Assembly (NCBI RefSeq): GCF_000699445.3
Contig: NC_067195.1
Span: forward strand, 16,315,287-16,379,286
DNA length: 64,000 nt
Direction of reading: 5' to 3'
Source of the DNA: Schistosoma haematobium
Lineage: Eukaryota > Platyhelminthes > Trematoda > Strigeidida > Schistosomatidae
The notes beneath the pieces are model-generated. The model was not told the DNA's origin. It did not search any database and saw nothing but the letters and a program-made list of their open reading frames with translations. The position numbers were made by a program, and so were the translations under genes. Positions 1-13,200 of this stretch are shown one piece after another (the stretch's first letter is position 1; every line of letters starts with the position of its first letter).

Positions 1-430
1 GCCTGTAGTATTTTTTTTCGAAGTAATAGGCGTACTAACTGCTGGATTTCTTTGGTATTACTATCCCGATTTGATTACTATTCACTGAAGGATGTAGTTC
101 TCTAAGAGACTTTAGTAATTAAAATGTTGGTGTTTACGTTTGAGCTCTCAACAAACTGGTTTCACAGTTTGACTGGATAATAAGTCCTTACAGTGCGCAA
201 TTAGTATCTGTGAATCCAAAAATATTTAACCAATGTAACTATTTTCAAGTACACAGTTATGTTCGTTTTATTTCGCTAAATATGTTCAGATATGATTTAC
301 TTACTAATTCCCATTGATTCTTTTGCTAACTAGAGCTCCTTAGTAAACTGAACTAAAGTATTTCAATCTCTTGAAAGCTAAACTGATCACTAGTATGGTC
401 GGATAATTCAAACAACGGGCTAACTACTGT
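1..430. other. Sequence without recognised gene
   Basis: AT-rich, with no frame that resembles a known protein. The CR1/L2-like coding relic begins near 431; its 5' part may extend into this stretch but is too degraded to recognise. Confidence 0.5.
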
Positions 431-856
431 ATCCAAGCAGCTAGCCCGTGTCTGGTAAAGGATACTAACTCCGTTGAGCGTGTCCAGCGTGTAAGAACGA
501 AATTAGTGAAGGGTCTTTCTAGACTCCCTTACGATGAGCGTTTAAAACGCCTAAATCTTTTCCCCTTGTCGTATCGTAGGACACGAGGTGACCTTATACT
601 GCCATTTCGTATCTTTAATTATGATTTGGGTGTTAATATATCTTATCCTTTTGCTCCCTCCAGCACTAATAATCTCCGAGGTCATAGCAAGAATGTTCAC
701 AAACCACGATCTAATAAACTTAAAGTGGAGTCCCGTTTTTCTCATCGAGTAGTCAATCGTTGGAACGCCTTACATGAACAAGTGGTATCAGCCCCATCAG
801 TGAATACTTTCAAGGAAAAGCTGGACCTTCACTGGAAAGCAATGTGTCAGGATTAA
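431..856 (+). mobile_element. 3' end of a CR1/L2-like LINE (ORF2 C-terminus, relic)
   Basis: An open frame runs from about 431 to the TAA at 854-856. It matches the C-terminal tail of CR1/L2/Jockey-type reverse transcriptase ORFs: SVERVQRVRTKLVKG, then LPYDERLKRLNLFPL with YRRTRGDL, and finally a RFSHRVVNRWNAL block followed by VNTFKEKLDLHW. These are the family's conserved post-RT segments. The catalytic RT and endonuclease are absent, so this is a 5'-truncated insertion, as is usual for target-primed LINEs. The longest Met-like start (GTG at 506) is not a biological start. No polypeptide function is expected. The call rests on motif recognition; assignment to CR1 rather than L2 is uncertain. 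Confidence 0.8.
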
Positions 857-924
857 TACAGGTTCACCAACCTACTATCTTTATTACTGAAGACTGACTA
901 AATGTAGTGTTATCCTATCTCCTA

Positions 925-1115
925 ATTTTGCGGAAAATTTTATCCGTTTTGGGGAAATTTTTGGGAAGCCGCTATATAAATTTTTGGGGAAATAGTACAA
1001 AAACCCCAAAATTTCCTCAGGTATACGGATTTCCCCAAACTCTGGGAAAGACCATTTGACTTTGGGTAAACCCCGAAATAGGGCCCCAATCTCCGGAGAT
1101 TGGGTACTTAGTAAT
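925..1115. repeat. CCCCAAAA/TTTTGGGG-rich repeat block (CACTA-end-like)
   Basis: Short motifs such as TTTTGGGGAAA, CCCCAAAATTT and CCCCAAA recur in both orientations. The block ends in the perfect palindrome CCAATCTCCGGAGATTGG (1095-1112). The same motif mix, including GAAAATTTTATC(C/T)GTTTT, is found at 29366-29560 and 32145-32225, where it brackets a CACTA-type transposase. I infer a solo end or MITE-like derivative of that transposon family. Confidence 0.55.
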
Positions 1116-1531
1116 AATGCAAGATATATCTCTTATTCCACATTGATTTTGCAGTTGAATTAACGTTAAATAATGGCTTTTGCCATGCTTCAGATAAAGT
1201 CGAACGCCGTCTAAACACTAATTATGCACACGTCTTATCACAAACTACTCAAAACTTCAGTGCATTTTTGTAGTATGTCAATATTCCTGAAGTCACTGTT
1301 AATTAGCTAGTCAAACCATTCTTTAACTAGTGTAGCGTGTCTATTTACGTAACAGATGCCTTTTCACAGTTCATTTCGCTATGTTTCAGTGTTTATGCTT
1401 TCATAAATACCTATTAAATTATATTGAACACTGTTCGTAGGATTTCTCACTTTCAGGAGATTTATCTACCTTAGCTTTCCGGCTCTATATGTTACCGTTG
1501 TAAGTTAAAAGTAGCAATGTTAGGGGCTTCA
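1116..1531. other. Spacer without recognised feature
   Basis: AT-rich sequence between the CCCCAAAA-type block and the short RTE derivative. I see no coding frame or repeat here. Confidence 0.5.
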
Positions 1532-2043
1532 CCCTCTCAAATTCCTTTGTACGGCCGAGAGTGGGGAGAGTTAGCTCTCCTTGAAATGCCCACATGGTCA
1601 CGCCTATACAGCCACTGCTAGGGAAGTCCTACCAACTTTCTTCTCGCGGTGGGAGTGTTGTTTACTAAATTGAGAGGACGAAAAGCGAATATCCGGCGCC
1701 TTAACCGGGTTGGTGGACACGGAGAGCCCACCCAGAGGAGTTGGAAAACCTTGAGTCCAAACCAATTTTGCACATGGGCTGCAGGTTCCTGAAGGAACAA
1801 ATGGCACATGAACCTATTGTTGGTCACCGTCTACCATGGGATTGCATCTGCTTACGTTGCTCCACTTCCTTGTGGACTAGATCTTGAGGTCGGAGGTTCC
1901 GGTTGTGTCCCTCTAAGAAAACCACCTGCTTCGGTTTGGGCACTCGGGCAGTAACACAGTCCACTCACAAATCAAGTGACTTGTGTGGCGCATATGAATT
2001 CGGTGCCTCTTTGTACAAATATTTTTGGTGTTCAAATAAATCA
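1532..2043 (+). mobile_element. Short non-autonomous RTE derivative, copy 1
   Basis: This ~510-bp copy contains the 5' untranslated region of the RTE element at 45.4 kb (marker strings GGCCGAGAGTGGGG, TTGAGAGGACGAAAA, AAGAAAACCACCTGCTTCGG). These are followed directly by the element's 3' tail (TGTGGCGCATAT, then GGTGCCTC and TTGTAC) and an AAATAAAT-type end. The whole endonuclease/RT ORF is missing. A second copy with the same internal junction is at 11760-12230. I see no clear target-site duplication for this copy. Confidence 0.8.
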
Positions 2044-3903
2044 TTATAAATAATTTTCCTTCAACCAAGTTGGTGTGAAGTTTTGTCAGCTACATAGTTA
2101 GAGTTGTTTTTGATTAACGGAAAAACATCAAAAATAGATAAAGAGCGCATCTAGATGGAATCGTGCTTTGTGTAAAGGGTTAAGATTATTTTGGTTGTTA
2201 GAGTTGATTTTTTAGCTTCTTAGCCGCAACAGTTCAAGCACATTCACTGAACATTATTTCACCAGAGATAAAAGGTTTGATCCATCTAATTTCGCCAAAG
2301 ATTTATCCCTAAATTTATGCAATAGTTTTACTACACTACAACACGGTAAATGCTAGCTGAGAACTGACTTCTTAGGAATCTGGAACGAGTTCAGTTAAAC
2401 GAGTGACTGAAATCTTATATGCCTCTTTATTTTTTTGCATATAGTAATTGAAAACTTAAGGATTAAAACCTTCGAAATTCTATATAAATTTACAGCAACT
2501 TATTATAATACCAACTATACACAAGAAAGTTATCGAAGTAGCAATAAACAAAAAGAGCAAATCTGAAGTTTTCAAAGTATTTGGACTTTTGAATTCAATA
2601 CCAATATACATAGTAATTGTCTGAATATTAGTGGTTGTGTAATACTTGTAGAATATCCACCATCATTTGTCAGAATCATTATAGTTCGATTGCTGCCAAT
2701 AGTAATTAATTTGTGAGTGTTTACTTAAAAAAACGGATCTGAATCTCAATTACCAGACTATTTTTTTCCCAAAAATCATTTCATAGAACTTGTTATACAT
2801 TGTTTGACTAACAAAAAATATACAAAACTAACTGTTTGCATATAATTGCAACCCAAGAAAGATGAATACGAATTAAATATACTTATATTAAATTAAGGAA
2901 GCAGTTTTGAATCTAAACGACTATATGGAAATTGCATTTGATGAATACTTATATGTATAGTTTTAGCTCAACCTTCTGTATGTTAACAAGCTGACTAATA
3001 ATTTGATTTTAGTGTTTCGAATAATGTTTGATAGGGGGCTTATTATTTCGAATAACCCAAGATTATTCAGGTAATAAGTGTTAATTCATTAATTGGTCAC
3101 TGACGTTTGTCACACATTTAAATACTTGTTATTACTTTAAACAACAGAATTAAACAGCCGCTATTGTCAAATTGATTCAATGGACAGCTTGTTGATACTT
3201 TTTAAAAATATTAAAATGTCTGAAATGAATCTACAGTAGAATAGTTAGATTTGGTGGATTTATCCGAAGTAATAAAGGAAGAAGATTATCTGCTCACAAA
3301 TTTGGTTAGGTCTTTTGATGCTAATATTTATTCGATAGATCGGCATAAGATAGAAATATTTAAACACATCAGCCTGAAGTTAAATAAAGTTTGAATTTTG
3401 ATTAAGTTGAACAGAACACACATAGTAAAGCATACGTCAACCAAATTTACAAATCAGAAACCAACTTGTTTGAATTTGTTTATCTGAAGTAAGTAACATT
3501 TGCCATTAGATATCTGATCTACACTCTTATTTGTTGATATCTACTAAAATGATCTTGGAGATCAAAATGGATCAGATTTTTTAAAGAATACTGAAAATAA
3601 CATAAAAAGTTTGGAAATATATAGTAACTAATTGTTTAACAAAAAGTGGTCTTTTTGAAGGAATATAAACATGTATAAGGTGACAGGTTTTCTAAAATAA
3701 AAGTAATAATTTAATGACATGAGATTTTGTTTAGCTGAAAATCACCAATGTGGTTTAAACATTGATTTAGAGCATATATTGCACATATAAATTAAAGGAA
3801 TGAATGATTCTTCAATGCACTTTTCTTATCCTGTCTGTTTGTACTGATTGTATCTGTTTGGATGATTTCAAGTAGACTTATGATCTAATTAATTTTCTCC
3901 ATT
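2044..3903. other. Intergenic, downstream of the arrestin-domain gene
   Basis: AT-rich; no recognisable coding sequence, RNA gene or repeat. It should contain the 3' UTR of the minus-strand arrestin-domain gene, whose stop codon is at 3904-3906. I do not see an AATAAA on the minus strand close to the stop; one candidate (TTTATT on the plus strand) is near 3326, too far to assign. Confidence 0.5.
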
Positions 3904-4277
3904 CTAAATGATCCTTGGATAAAGATTTATTCTTGAATTACTATCTTTTGTGTTATACTTTTCTGTAGGTCTATAAATTGTACAAGAAGTGTGCGCTTTA
4001 TTGACGACTGAAGAATTTTCAACGCTGTCATCATCTTCATCGTAGATTATTTGTTTCTCATCCGAGAAACTTATGGTATTGCTTTTTCGCAGTTTTATGG
4101 TTTCATTTCGTGATTGTGCTTGGATTGTATTTGATAACTGACTTACATAACCAGTGTGAATGCTACCATCTTGATAAGTTTCAGAATAATCTGTTGAACA
4201 CTGATATATCGGTGGTAAACTTCCAATTTGAAAACTGTTTGGCCATTGCATGAAAAATACTGAACTCATTAACGGAC
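3904..4277 (-). CDS. Arrestin-domain gene, exon 6 (end, PPxY)
   Basis: Acceptor TTTGAAG|GTCC gives phase 1 continuity with exon 5; 374 nt to TAG at 3906-3904. It encodes the C-terminal tail with SLPPIYQCS (PPxY). An acidic DEDDDSVEN stretch follows. Tails with PPxY motifs after the C domain are typical of alpha-arrestins. The acceptor choice is the weakest splice site of the model. Confidence 0.8.
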
Positions 4278-7200
4278 CTTCAAACAAAATGTAAAGTGGT
4301 TTATCAAACGGTCAACTTTAAATAAAATTCAGTGTTCACTAAAATGTGCGATACTGAGTTTGTAATGGCTTTGCTTCGTTAATCGATCACCTCGATAACC
4401 GTTATAATATAACTTTCAACGGTGTTTGAAATCAGAAGCGGCAACTACAGTTTATTAGCGGGTAGCGCAGATCACAAAGCCATAAGCACATCAAACGAAT
4501 TTCAAGCAGAGGAGAATATGTATGTGCAAACAAATACCATAGGCAAATTTATAGTTAAATCTCATAAGGGCACAGTAAGGTAAAAGAAAACCTAATAGTA
4601 GGATTTGAGTACATATATACCTGGGGAGGAGAGTGAATCATCAAGTGATACTTAAGGGATCAACATTTTAGCTAGATTCTGTTATGTGATCTAGTGACAG
4701 TACAGTACAAAGAAATATGCGAATTGTTACTGTTCTAATAACATTATCTGTTAATTAAGTTAATAAAAGGGCTTAACCAAAATTAACCACAATTGAAATT
4801 GGTTGTAAGATAGTTGTTATAATTTCTTTGTCACTGTACACAAATATGAGCGTAACAATTAAAATACCCATTATGATATTAAGTAAAAAGAGCGGAGAAA
4901 TCTCTTTCCAACTAGCACTACAACTCCTAAATGATGCTACCGAAGAAACTAACTCAGTGGTTACGAAAGGCGGTGCAGAAAACATTTACTGCAGATAAAC
5001 TGAATATGGTTTTCTGTAACCACACGACAATAAAAACCATCAATAAAGATAGATTGCTTGAATTCTTCACATCCATATACATTTACCAATTCAACTGCTC
5101 CATTGGAACCAGCTCTAAAGTGTGTATCATTCGGCAAGTACATTATCACATGGCAGAACACCATCCATCTAAGTTGAGCAAAGGACAGATAAATTTGATT
5201 AAGAGTTCCATTCTCGCTTACTTGGTAAACACAGGTCACTAAGTTGACTTGAATAAAGATTTTAAGGTTATCCACCATGTTCCATCACGTTTACCACATG
5301 GTTCACGAGTTCGTCTGTTGCATATTCCTGAAGCTATCAGAATCGATGTTCACAAATTAACTTTGGGATCCAAAAGAAGTTTCTACAATCGCTCGCGCCA
5401 CCATGACCATCGGTATCGGAGTTAGTGCTTATCTGGATTTTAACCCTTTCCTTCAAAAGTATTTAAACAATGTTCTAATTTCTTCTATTACTGTATTTCT
5501 ACATATTTTCAACATTCATCTCTTGTTTCTTACATAACTACTATATTACCGACCTTTTATCGAAATATCTTGTTAGCTCTTTTTATGTATTATTCAATGT
5601 GACAACTATTTGATTTTCCAGATAATTACTTTGATTGTTACGATCCTCTTTCATCCAGTTATTCAATACTATTTCATAATCAAAGTGACATTATATAATT
5701 ATTGCGTAACACAACAACTCGACGAGAGTTATTTAATTGTTGTAAATCATACATAAATATTAGCGTAAGGCAGAGATGAAAAAACTAAATGAGAAGGGAT
5801 TTCTCCGCTCTATTTGTTCTTTTTATAAGCATTTCAGAAGGTTATAGGAAACGCTATTCAACTCAAAACTTTTCATGATATCTTCAATGATGTAGGTGGT
5901 TTCAAAGCAAAATAACACAGGTTTTCAAATGTTGTGAAGGTCTATTTTGTTCCAAACTGTAACCGCATGTGACTTGGCATATGCAAAATTTCTTTTCATC
6001 AAATATAACACATGTAAACATAAACTAAGCACCCGAACCTTTGAATCACACTAACTGAATCATATACTGGTGTCTAATATCCAAGACATTCAAGTTAATT
6101 GTCGAGAAAATATTAAATCACTAGGATTATTATTCACATAAAAAACGAGCGAGAAATTAAGGTCACAAAACTGTCAAAACTGAGAGAAATTACAACTATT
6201 GGTTTATTTAGTAGTTCTGTGACATCAATGATTACAGTTTTGTGCTAATCTGGATTTCAACTTCTGATCTACTGGTTTTCCGAAGGCTATACATTATCAA
6301 TGTAGTTCAGTATCTACAGGAAGAAGCTTCTCTTTAGAGATTTTTGTGAAATGTGATATAGCGTCTACATCGTTACAAAATTCCGGTCGTAATATACTCA
6401 CTGCTTAATTTAGCAGAAAATCTTCCAAAGGTCCCGGGCTCGAACCCTGAGCGTGGGATCGTGATTGCGCATTGCTGGTGAGTCCTTTACTAGGATGAAA
6501 CGATCGTTCAATGCTTTCAGGTTTTCAATGATGGTCTAACACTGATCAATTCATGATCTCAATCAGAAAAGTTTCCATTACCAATCCATTCTTTCATCTT
6601 TTTAACTTATGAGCGAATATTGTTCATAAAAGACGATGAAAGATAACCAAGATATCTAAATGCTACTCATATCAATTAGTTATGTTGGACACAGAATCAG
6701 GGAGCTCTAGTTAACCAAATATATAAGGTTTTTTATTAAGGATACAACTTTCCAAATGAGATTACATAAATAAATGTCAATTTTCATCGAATAACAAGTA
6801 TCTATAATATTATATTTCAAAATAACTACTTAATTCTCACAAATCCTGACCATGTTTTTCATGACAGCCAAGTATTACTAATGTTAAATATAGAGATAAA
6901 TGTACAAGTTTAAATATTCAAATTTATAAAAATATATCATATTACACTTCATATTTAAGGGGTTTCTTTTATGTAGGTGTAAACATAAGTGTAGTGATCT
7001 GTATTGTTTTACAAAGAAAACATGTGTCATTTCAATTAAGGTAAATTCTATCATTTCGTTTGGTTAAGGTTAAATTTTAGAGGAAATATATTTGATTAAA
7101 AAGAACTAAAAACGGTTAAAGATTTTGGTTTAATTCACTGAAATCCGATGACAAATGACTACATGGATAAACGTTATTCACCGGTAAATTTCATGATCAT

Positions 7201-10200
7201 TAAATTATTTTCAGACTATGTTGTGAACTCCACAAGTTTTTATATGTCACATATAATGATCAGAATAACATCTGATATTACCAGAGAACTGTTTGGGTTA
7301 ATATGCTAAGATTATCAAAAGAGCTAACAAGGGAATTCTCCCATGTTGTTCTTTGTTATGTGTAAAAGATTACAAGCAGTATGGCGGGACATAGTTTATA
7401 TCGTCAACCCGTGGTGATACATTTACAATACGTGTAATATAGTATATAATGAACTAAAGTGAAATTAAAACAAGGCTATCAGTTGACAATATCAACTTAC
7501 ATTCAGTTTGTTGTGATTCCATTTGATTGTAAGACTCTATTTGTCGATCATTTGTTCCAATAATAATCGGAATGGGTAGTAAAAGATCGTGATGAATACG
7601 AGCAAACCGTTTAAACTCCTTCTCTTTACCTCGTTTGCACTGTTGAAATGTAATAATTTGAGGTTTCTTCGACATTAATTCATATGTACCATTGCTACTG
7701 CTACCTGTTTCATGCATATAAACAAATTCCATAAATTTATCTGGTTTAACTGAAGCAATATCACTCTCTAAAATCCATTTAGTGACCTTCAATGGATGCT
7801 TTAATTTTTTCAGTTTGAAACTAACCAGTCCTAGACTGTATGCAATGTCTATACATGAACAACCTTCTAAACCAGTTGGCGGTAACGAAGGTAAGTGAAA
7901 TGTATGCTCTAATGCAACTCGTAATAAGTGTTTTTCAGACGTAGGACGCTTTCTCATTTCGCCACTGTAAACATCTCTCTCCTCTTGAGCAATAACACGG
8001 TGAGTCCAGTCTCGATAAGTTATTACCTGGGGAAAAAAGGAACTATATTTATATAGTTTGAAATTGTCTGAATTGCATTGCAAACCTGTAAGAAATTTGT
8101 TGAGTGGATTCACAAATCACAAATTCAGCAGTAATCTTTCGTTGAAATCGAAATGTTGTCGTTCACTATGATGTATATTAATACTGTACATACTTTGCAA
8201 AAATTAATGTCCCTAACATGATTTCCAGCTTACTCAATTTGTACTTTAGAAAAAGAATTTGTTTTCAACCATTTCGTATGACTTGAATTGATTAGGTTTG
8301 TGTTTATTTTAAGATATTTATTGAAGAAATGTGTCTTCGATCACTTTTAAGCTGAAATCAGTCTAATGAATCAGATGTTTATGCAAGACATCCTATTTCG
8401 TTATTATTAAGGGTTAATTGAGTACTAAATTCTAGATGGATTGGTAAAGTGAGAAGTTGTGGCAGATAAAATCTATTTTCACTAGAAATGAATCAAGTTT
8501 AACCAGTGACATTAGATGATCACTGTGTTAGTCTAAGAATCAAATGAAATTAAGATTATGAATTACTGGATTCCCAGTGTGATGTGTGCGCTACATATGC
8601 GGACATATATAAGTAGTATGTAGCAGGACTTGAAAGTAGAATGCTTACCAGTAGAAGATTGGAACAAAGAGAGAAAAAAAGAAAACAGCGGAAGATCAGA
8701 ATAACAACGGGATTGAAAGAATGATGAGTATATAAAGGACAACTCGGGGAAGATATGCAAATGATATATTTCATGTATGAGTTTCCCGATCAAGTCCTCC
8801 TTCATTATATTAGTCAGTGGTCTTTAAGAGTAGTTCTTATCAAATGAACTAAATGTTTCAGGCTTTGTACATGATGAGCCGGTGTTTATACATTACTGAA
8901 GAAATCAGTACTACGATGAATTAGTTTAACTCTCGTTGGTCTTTAATAATTCCCCAAATATTACCACTCAGTAATGGAATTCAGTTTCAGTAGCCCGTAA
9001 GGACCTTATTTTCAAAATATAGTATTAGGGAAAACTAGACTCTAACACAGTATAACTTACAAAACTCACAGTCAGTAACCTAAAGAAGTTTATAATATTT
9101 GTATATTTTCCTGGACTAACCAAGACAGAAAGTGGTGTTTATCATTTTATTACTGATATATTCAAACGTTGCATTTTCATACCCATTACATTTGATTATC
9201 AGACACATATCACTAGTTATATGCCTCCTCAGCTAATCATAAATTTTGACTTATGTGGAAATTGTAAAAACAGTGATCGATTTCAACATTTTGGATATGT
9301 AATCTATATATTAGTGCTTTAAGTACTGCTACTATCATTACATTTGTCATTATGATTAGTTGTGTAAATGTACATAATAACAGAATGTTAGTTATACTAG
9401 CATATATAATTTCTGTCTACTGACCAAGTTAATCCAATGTAAATAATAAATAGTCAAATATGAAAGTGTTTCTGATGTATATATTTCATACATTCAATTT
9501 CACAGACAAACGAAGTAAAATAAACGTGAAGTAGAGAAGGTGATTGTTCCTGACAGAGTAAAACAAGTGACTATTTCTTGAAATAATGAAGTCACCTAAC
9601 TTATATTATTCGAAAGTAATGAAGTATCTGCTTTCAATGTAACATATTACGAACTTAATTACTATGTAATAATAAAATATCGAAAGGAATCCACTTAAAA
9701 TATCAGATTTCTGAATGATCGACTGTCAAATAGACAGTGTATTTTCGAAGATTTGGTACTAGACATTCTTCTATGATATTTTTTAACCATATTCACATCT
9801 GGGAAAATTGAGTAATTTACTAAACCAATGCACGGTTTGTAAACGCACCGTCTCAATGACAGCATATGTACTGTACTGTACTTGTTCGCTTATGTAATAT
9901 TTCAATACTGTTATCAGGGATGTAAATATCTTTCTAATAAATACTACTGAGTATAAGCGAAACGAATCTTTACGTATCTTATTTGTAAAGGTCATGTATC
10001 TGATGGCTTGTAAAGTGAATTGTACCGTTATTCTACCTAAATATGGGTTCACTGTGTTCACTAATCAATAATTTTTTTATCAGAACATTGGACAATCGAT
10101 TTTAAATAATGATCAATAAGAAGCTGGTTTATTTATATTTTTCTTTAGCAAAAATATTATTTTCAAACTGAAACCAAAATAATTACTGATTACATAATTT

Positions 10201-13200
10201 ACTCAATATTTTACTTAATAAAAAGAAAATAAATTCAGACAAATTATTCACTACAGCTTGAATATTCCGAGTTAATATTATTTATAACTGCTAATAGTAT
10301 AAACTCAAACTAGATACAGGTCTCATATATAAATGTTACATACCTGGCGTAGTACTAAAAATATTCTGTGTCGTTGTTTAACATATCCTGACCACCATAT
10401 ACCATTAAGTTGTTGACTCTCGTTACTAAATTTTTGTCGTATACAATCTTCTAAATAATATGAAACAAATGCTCTTGCCAATGGACTCCATAAGTCTTTT
10501 TTGCATGAACTAATATTTGTATTAAATTTTGCACACCAATTCAAATCACTCGACATACCATTGAGTGATGGAGCTATCAGAAGAGCAAACGGATCTTCCA
10601 CTAGTAAACTTAAACATGCTGTCAATCGACTGCCTGGATTAAGTTGACGTTGACTGACAGTTAATCTGCAAGAAATTGGATATCCTGTTTGAGCACCAAG
10701 ACATGTACGTGGATATATTGCATAAGATGAACCGTATGATTGAGAAATCCATGTAGAAGGTAATGGATATGGATTATCACTGCATCGTTGTACAGTTAGT
10801 GTTGTTTTACTTAATGAATTATATAGTGCCTTTTTCATTTTCGTAGCACGGTTAAAATGGGGTTTACATATTGATTGCATGCTATTGTTATTTCGATCAT
10901 TTTCACTATTTGGATATTGGTTCTCATCTTCTGTTGATTGCATAGAATTTAAATATGGATTACTTTGATGAGAATCATTTAAACAAGAACTCAACGAATA
11001 TTTAGTTAATTTAGTCGTATCATCTAGATCAGTGTTAGAATAAGCACTCTGACCTAACGATGATAAATGATCTGGTATGTAATCATTTGTGAAAGTGGAA
11101 TCGAACACTGAATTTTTCTCAATTAGTTTTTCACTACTGTTATCATACTCATCTAGAATATTTTCCGTTTCATTTTTACATAAATTTGATAATCGTGAAC
11201 ATGTTCTTGATAAGTTTATAAATTTCACTGTGTTGCTACTAGATGATATGAATTGATCAAAACTGCTCACATAATTTCTGGTAATTGGAGGACAAGCCAA
11301 TGTACTTGGAATCACCTGTAAATTGTAGACAAAAAACAAGATTAAAAAGACTATTCTTTTATGGCATTAAATTGATTAACTTCTCTGAATAAAGGTGAAC
11401 TATACGATGAAGTTTGCGACTCAATTTCGTGGATTAGTTAGAGTTAGACATTAACACTATTGGATGCTGGCTCAGAGGTCTAGTGGTTAAGCGCTCGCTC
11501 ACGAGACTGATAGGTCCTAGGTTCGAATTTCGCGAGGCGGGATCGTGGATATGCACAGCCTAGGAGTCCCACAGTAGGAAGAAACGGCTGTCCAGTGCTT
11601 CTAGGTTTTTCATGATGGTCTAGCTTCAATTGACTCATGATCTCAACTATCCACAAAACCCCTTCTGATATTAATAAATAATTTATAACATTCGAGCTAT
11701 GGTTATGGTTTATGGTTAAGAATCGAGAATCGGATGTAGAGTTAGAGTACTGATATACTGCCCCCAGATGCCCTGGTATGGCCGAGAGTGGGGTGGGCCC
11801 TCCCTCCCTCTCGAAATGCTCCCACACGGTCACGCGTATACAGCTTCTGCCAGGGAAGTCCTACTCACTGCCTTCTCGTGGCGGGGGTGTTGTTTACGAA
11901 ATTGAGAGGACGAAAAGCCAATGTCCGGCGCTTTAACCGGATCCCGAACCAATGGTGCACATGAGCTCCGGTATCCTGCGGGAACAAATGGCATATGAAC
12001 CAATCGTTGGTCATCGGCTACCATAGGACTGCATCTCCTCACGATGCTCCACTGCCTTGTGGGTCAGACCTCTGGGTCAAAGGCTCGGGGTGTGGCCCCC
12101 TAAGAAAACCACCTGCTTCGGTTTGGACACCCGGGCAGTATCCCAGCCCTCACACAAATCGAATGGTTTTTGTGGCGCATATCTACTTGGTGCCTCCTTG
12201 TACCAATGTTTATGTGTTTAAATAAATAAAACTGATATACTAATCGTAAAGCCTAACGTCAACCATAATTCATAACCTTAAATCTTAAAACATAACTGCA
12301 AATCTTCCTATAAATCTTGGTCTCAACCCTAATAATAATTTGTTATTAAAATATACCACTGTGATCTCTGAAAATATAAAGATATTTTTATTGGTGAAGT
12401 TATTCATCATACAATCAACAGTTGACAATTCACCAGTAATAACATCTATTTTGTGATCGGTAGATGACATGTTGTCTTGATATATACACCCTGAACTTGT
12501 AATGATTCACTCATTTATATTTGGCTTGACAGCATAATTCAGGTTTACTGATTCTGTACTTTTCTGAAGTTTGTTTATTTAAAAAAAATACTATGAATGT
12601 TCGCGGCGTAGAATGTTCATTTTTCTTTTTGATTAAAACTATAACTTTTAATTAGAAATAAATATTAACTACATCCTTCGCGAGACTTAAAACACTAGTT
12701 TACGACAACTGTTTACAGAGTTGAATCCACGAGTCGATCTAAGCCAGAACATCATTAAAAGCCTGGAAGCACTGTACGGCCGTTTCATCCTAGTACGGGA
12801 CTCCTGAACAGTGCGCATACATGATCCCGTACGCATGGATCCAACTGTGAAAGTACTCCAATTTCCACAAATTCTCATATTGATAACAATTGTTTAATTG
12901 ATTGACGTGGTTATTTCACAATGTTCATATCAAAAATGAACATTTCTAGAATTAGAAAAGATTCATGTAATGATGAAAAAGACTCTTAAACTATCGATGA
13001 ACTTACTTAGACTGCCATGATTACACTCTACTATTTTCCTAACATTAGTGTCCGTGAAAATGTCTGAACCACCTATTTTTCAACTGTGCAAACATTTCAG
13101 TTAACCTTACTGCTTTATATTTGTTTGAACTGAGTCGTTATAAATGTTAACTAAATTAAATAAAATAACAGAAACTTTTAATAATCACATACTTGTTGAG

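Larger units (their letters stand above)
4278..7500 (-). other. Intron 5 of the arrestin-domain gene
   Basis: 3.2 kb. It contains a plus-strand Penelope-like relic (4925-5405) and a 5'-truncated hammerhead SINE (6423-6640). The remainder is AT-rich with nothing recognised. Confidence 0.75.

Noticed and set aside
1604..1827. Minus-strand frames over the short RTE derivatives (also 11830-12042 and 45726-45911)
   Set aside because: They are antisense frames within the non-coding RTE 5' region, repeated in each copy only because the copies are homologous.
7454..8113. 219-codon minus-strand frame taken as a complete single-exon gene
   Set aside because: Strong acceptor at 8027 and donor at 7500, together with phase continuity to exons 4 and 6, show it is exon 5 of a larger gene. 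The ends of the frame are intronic.
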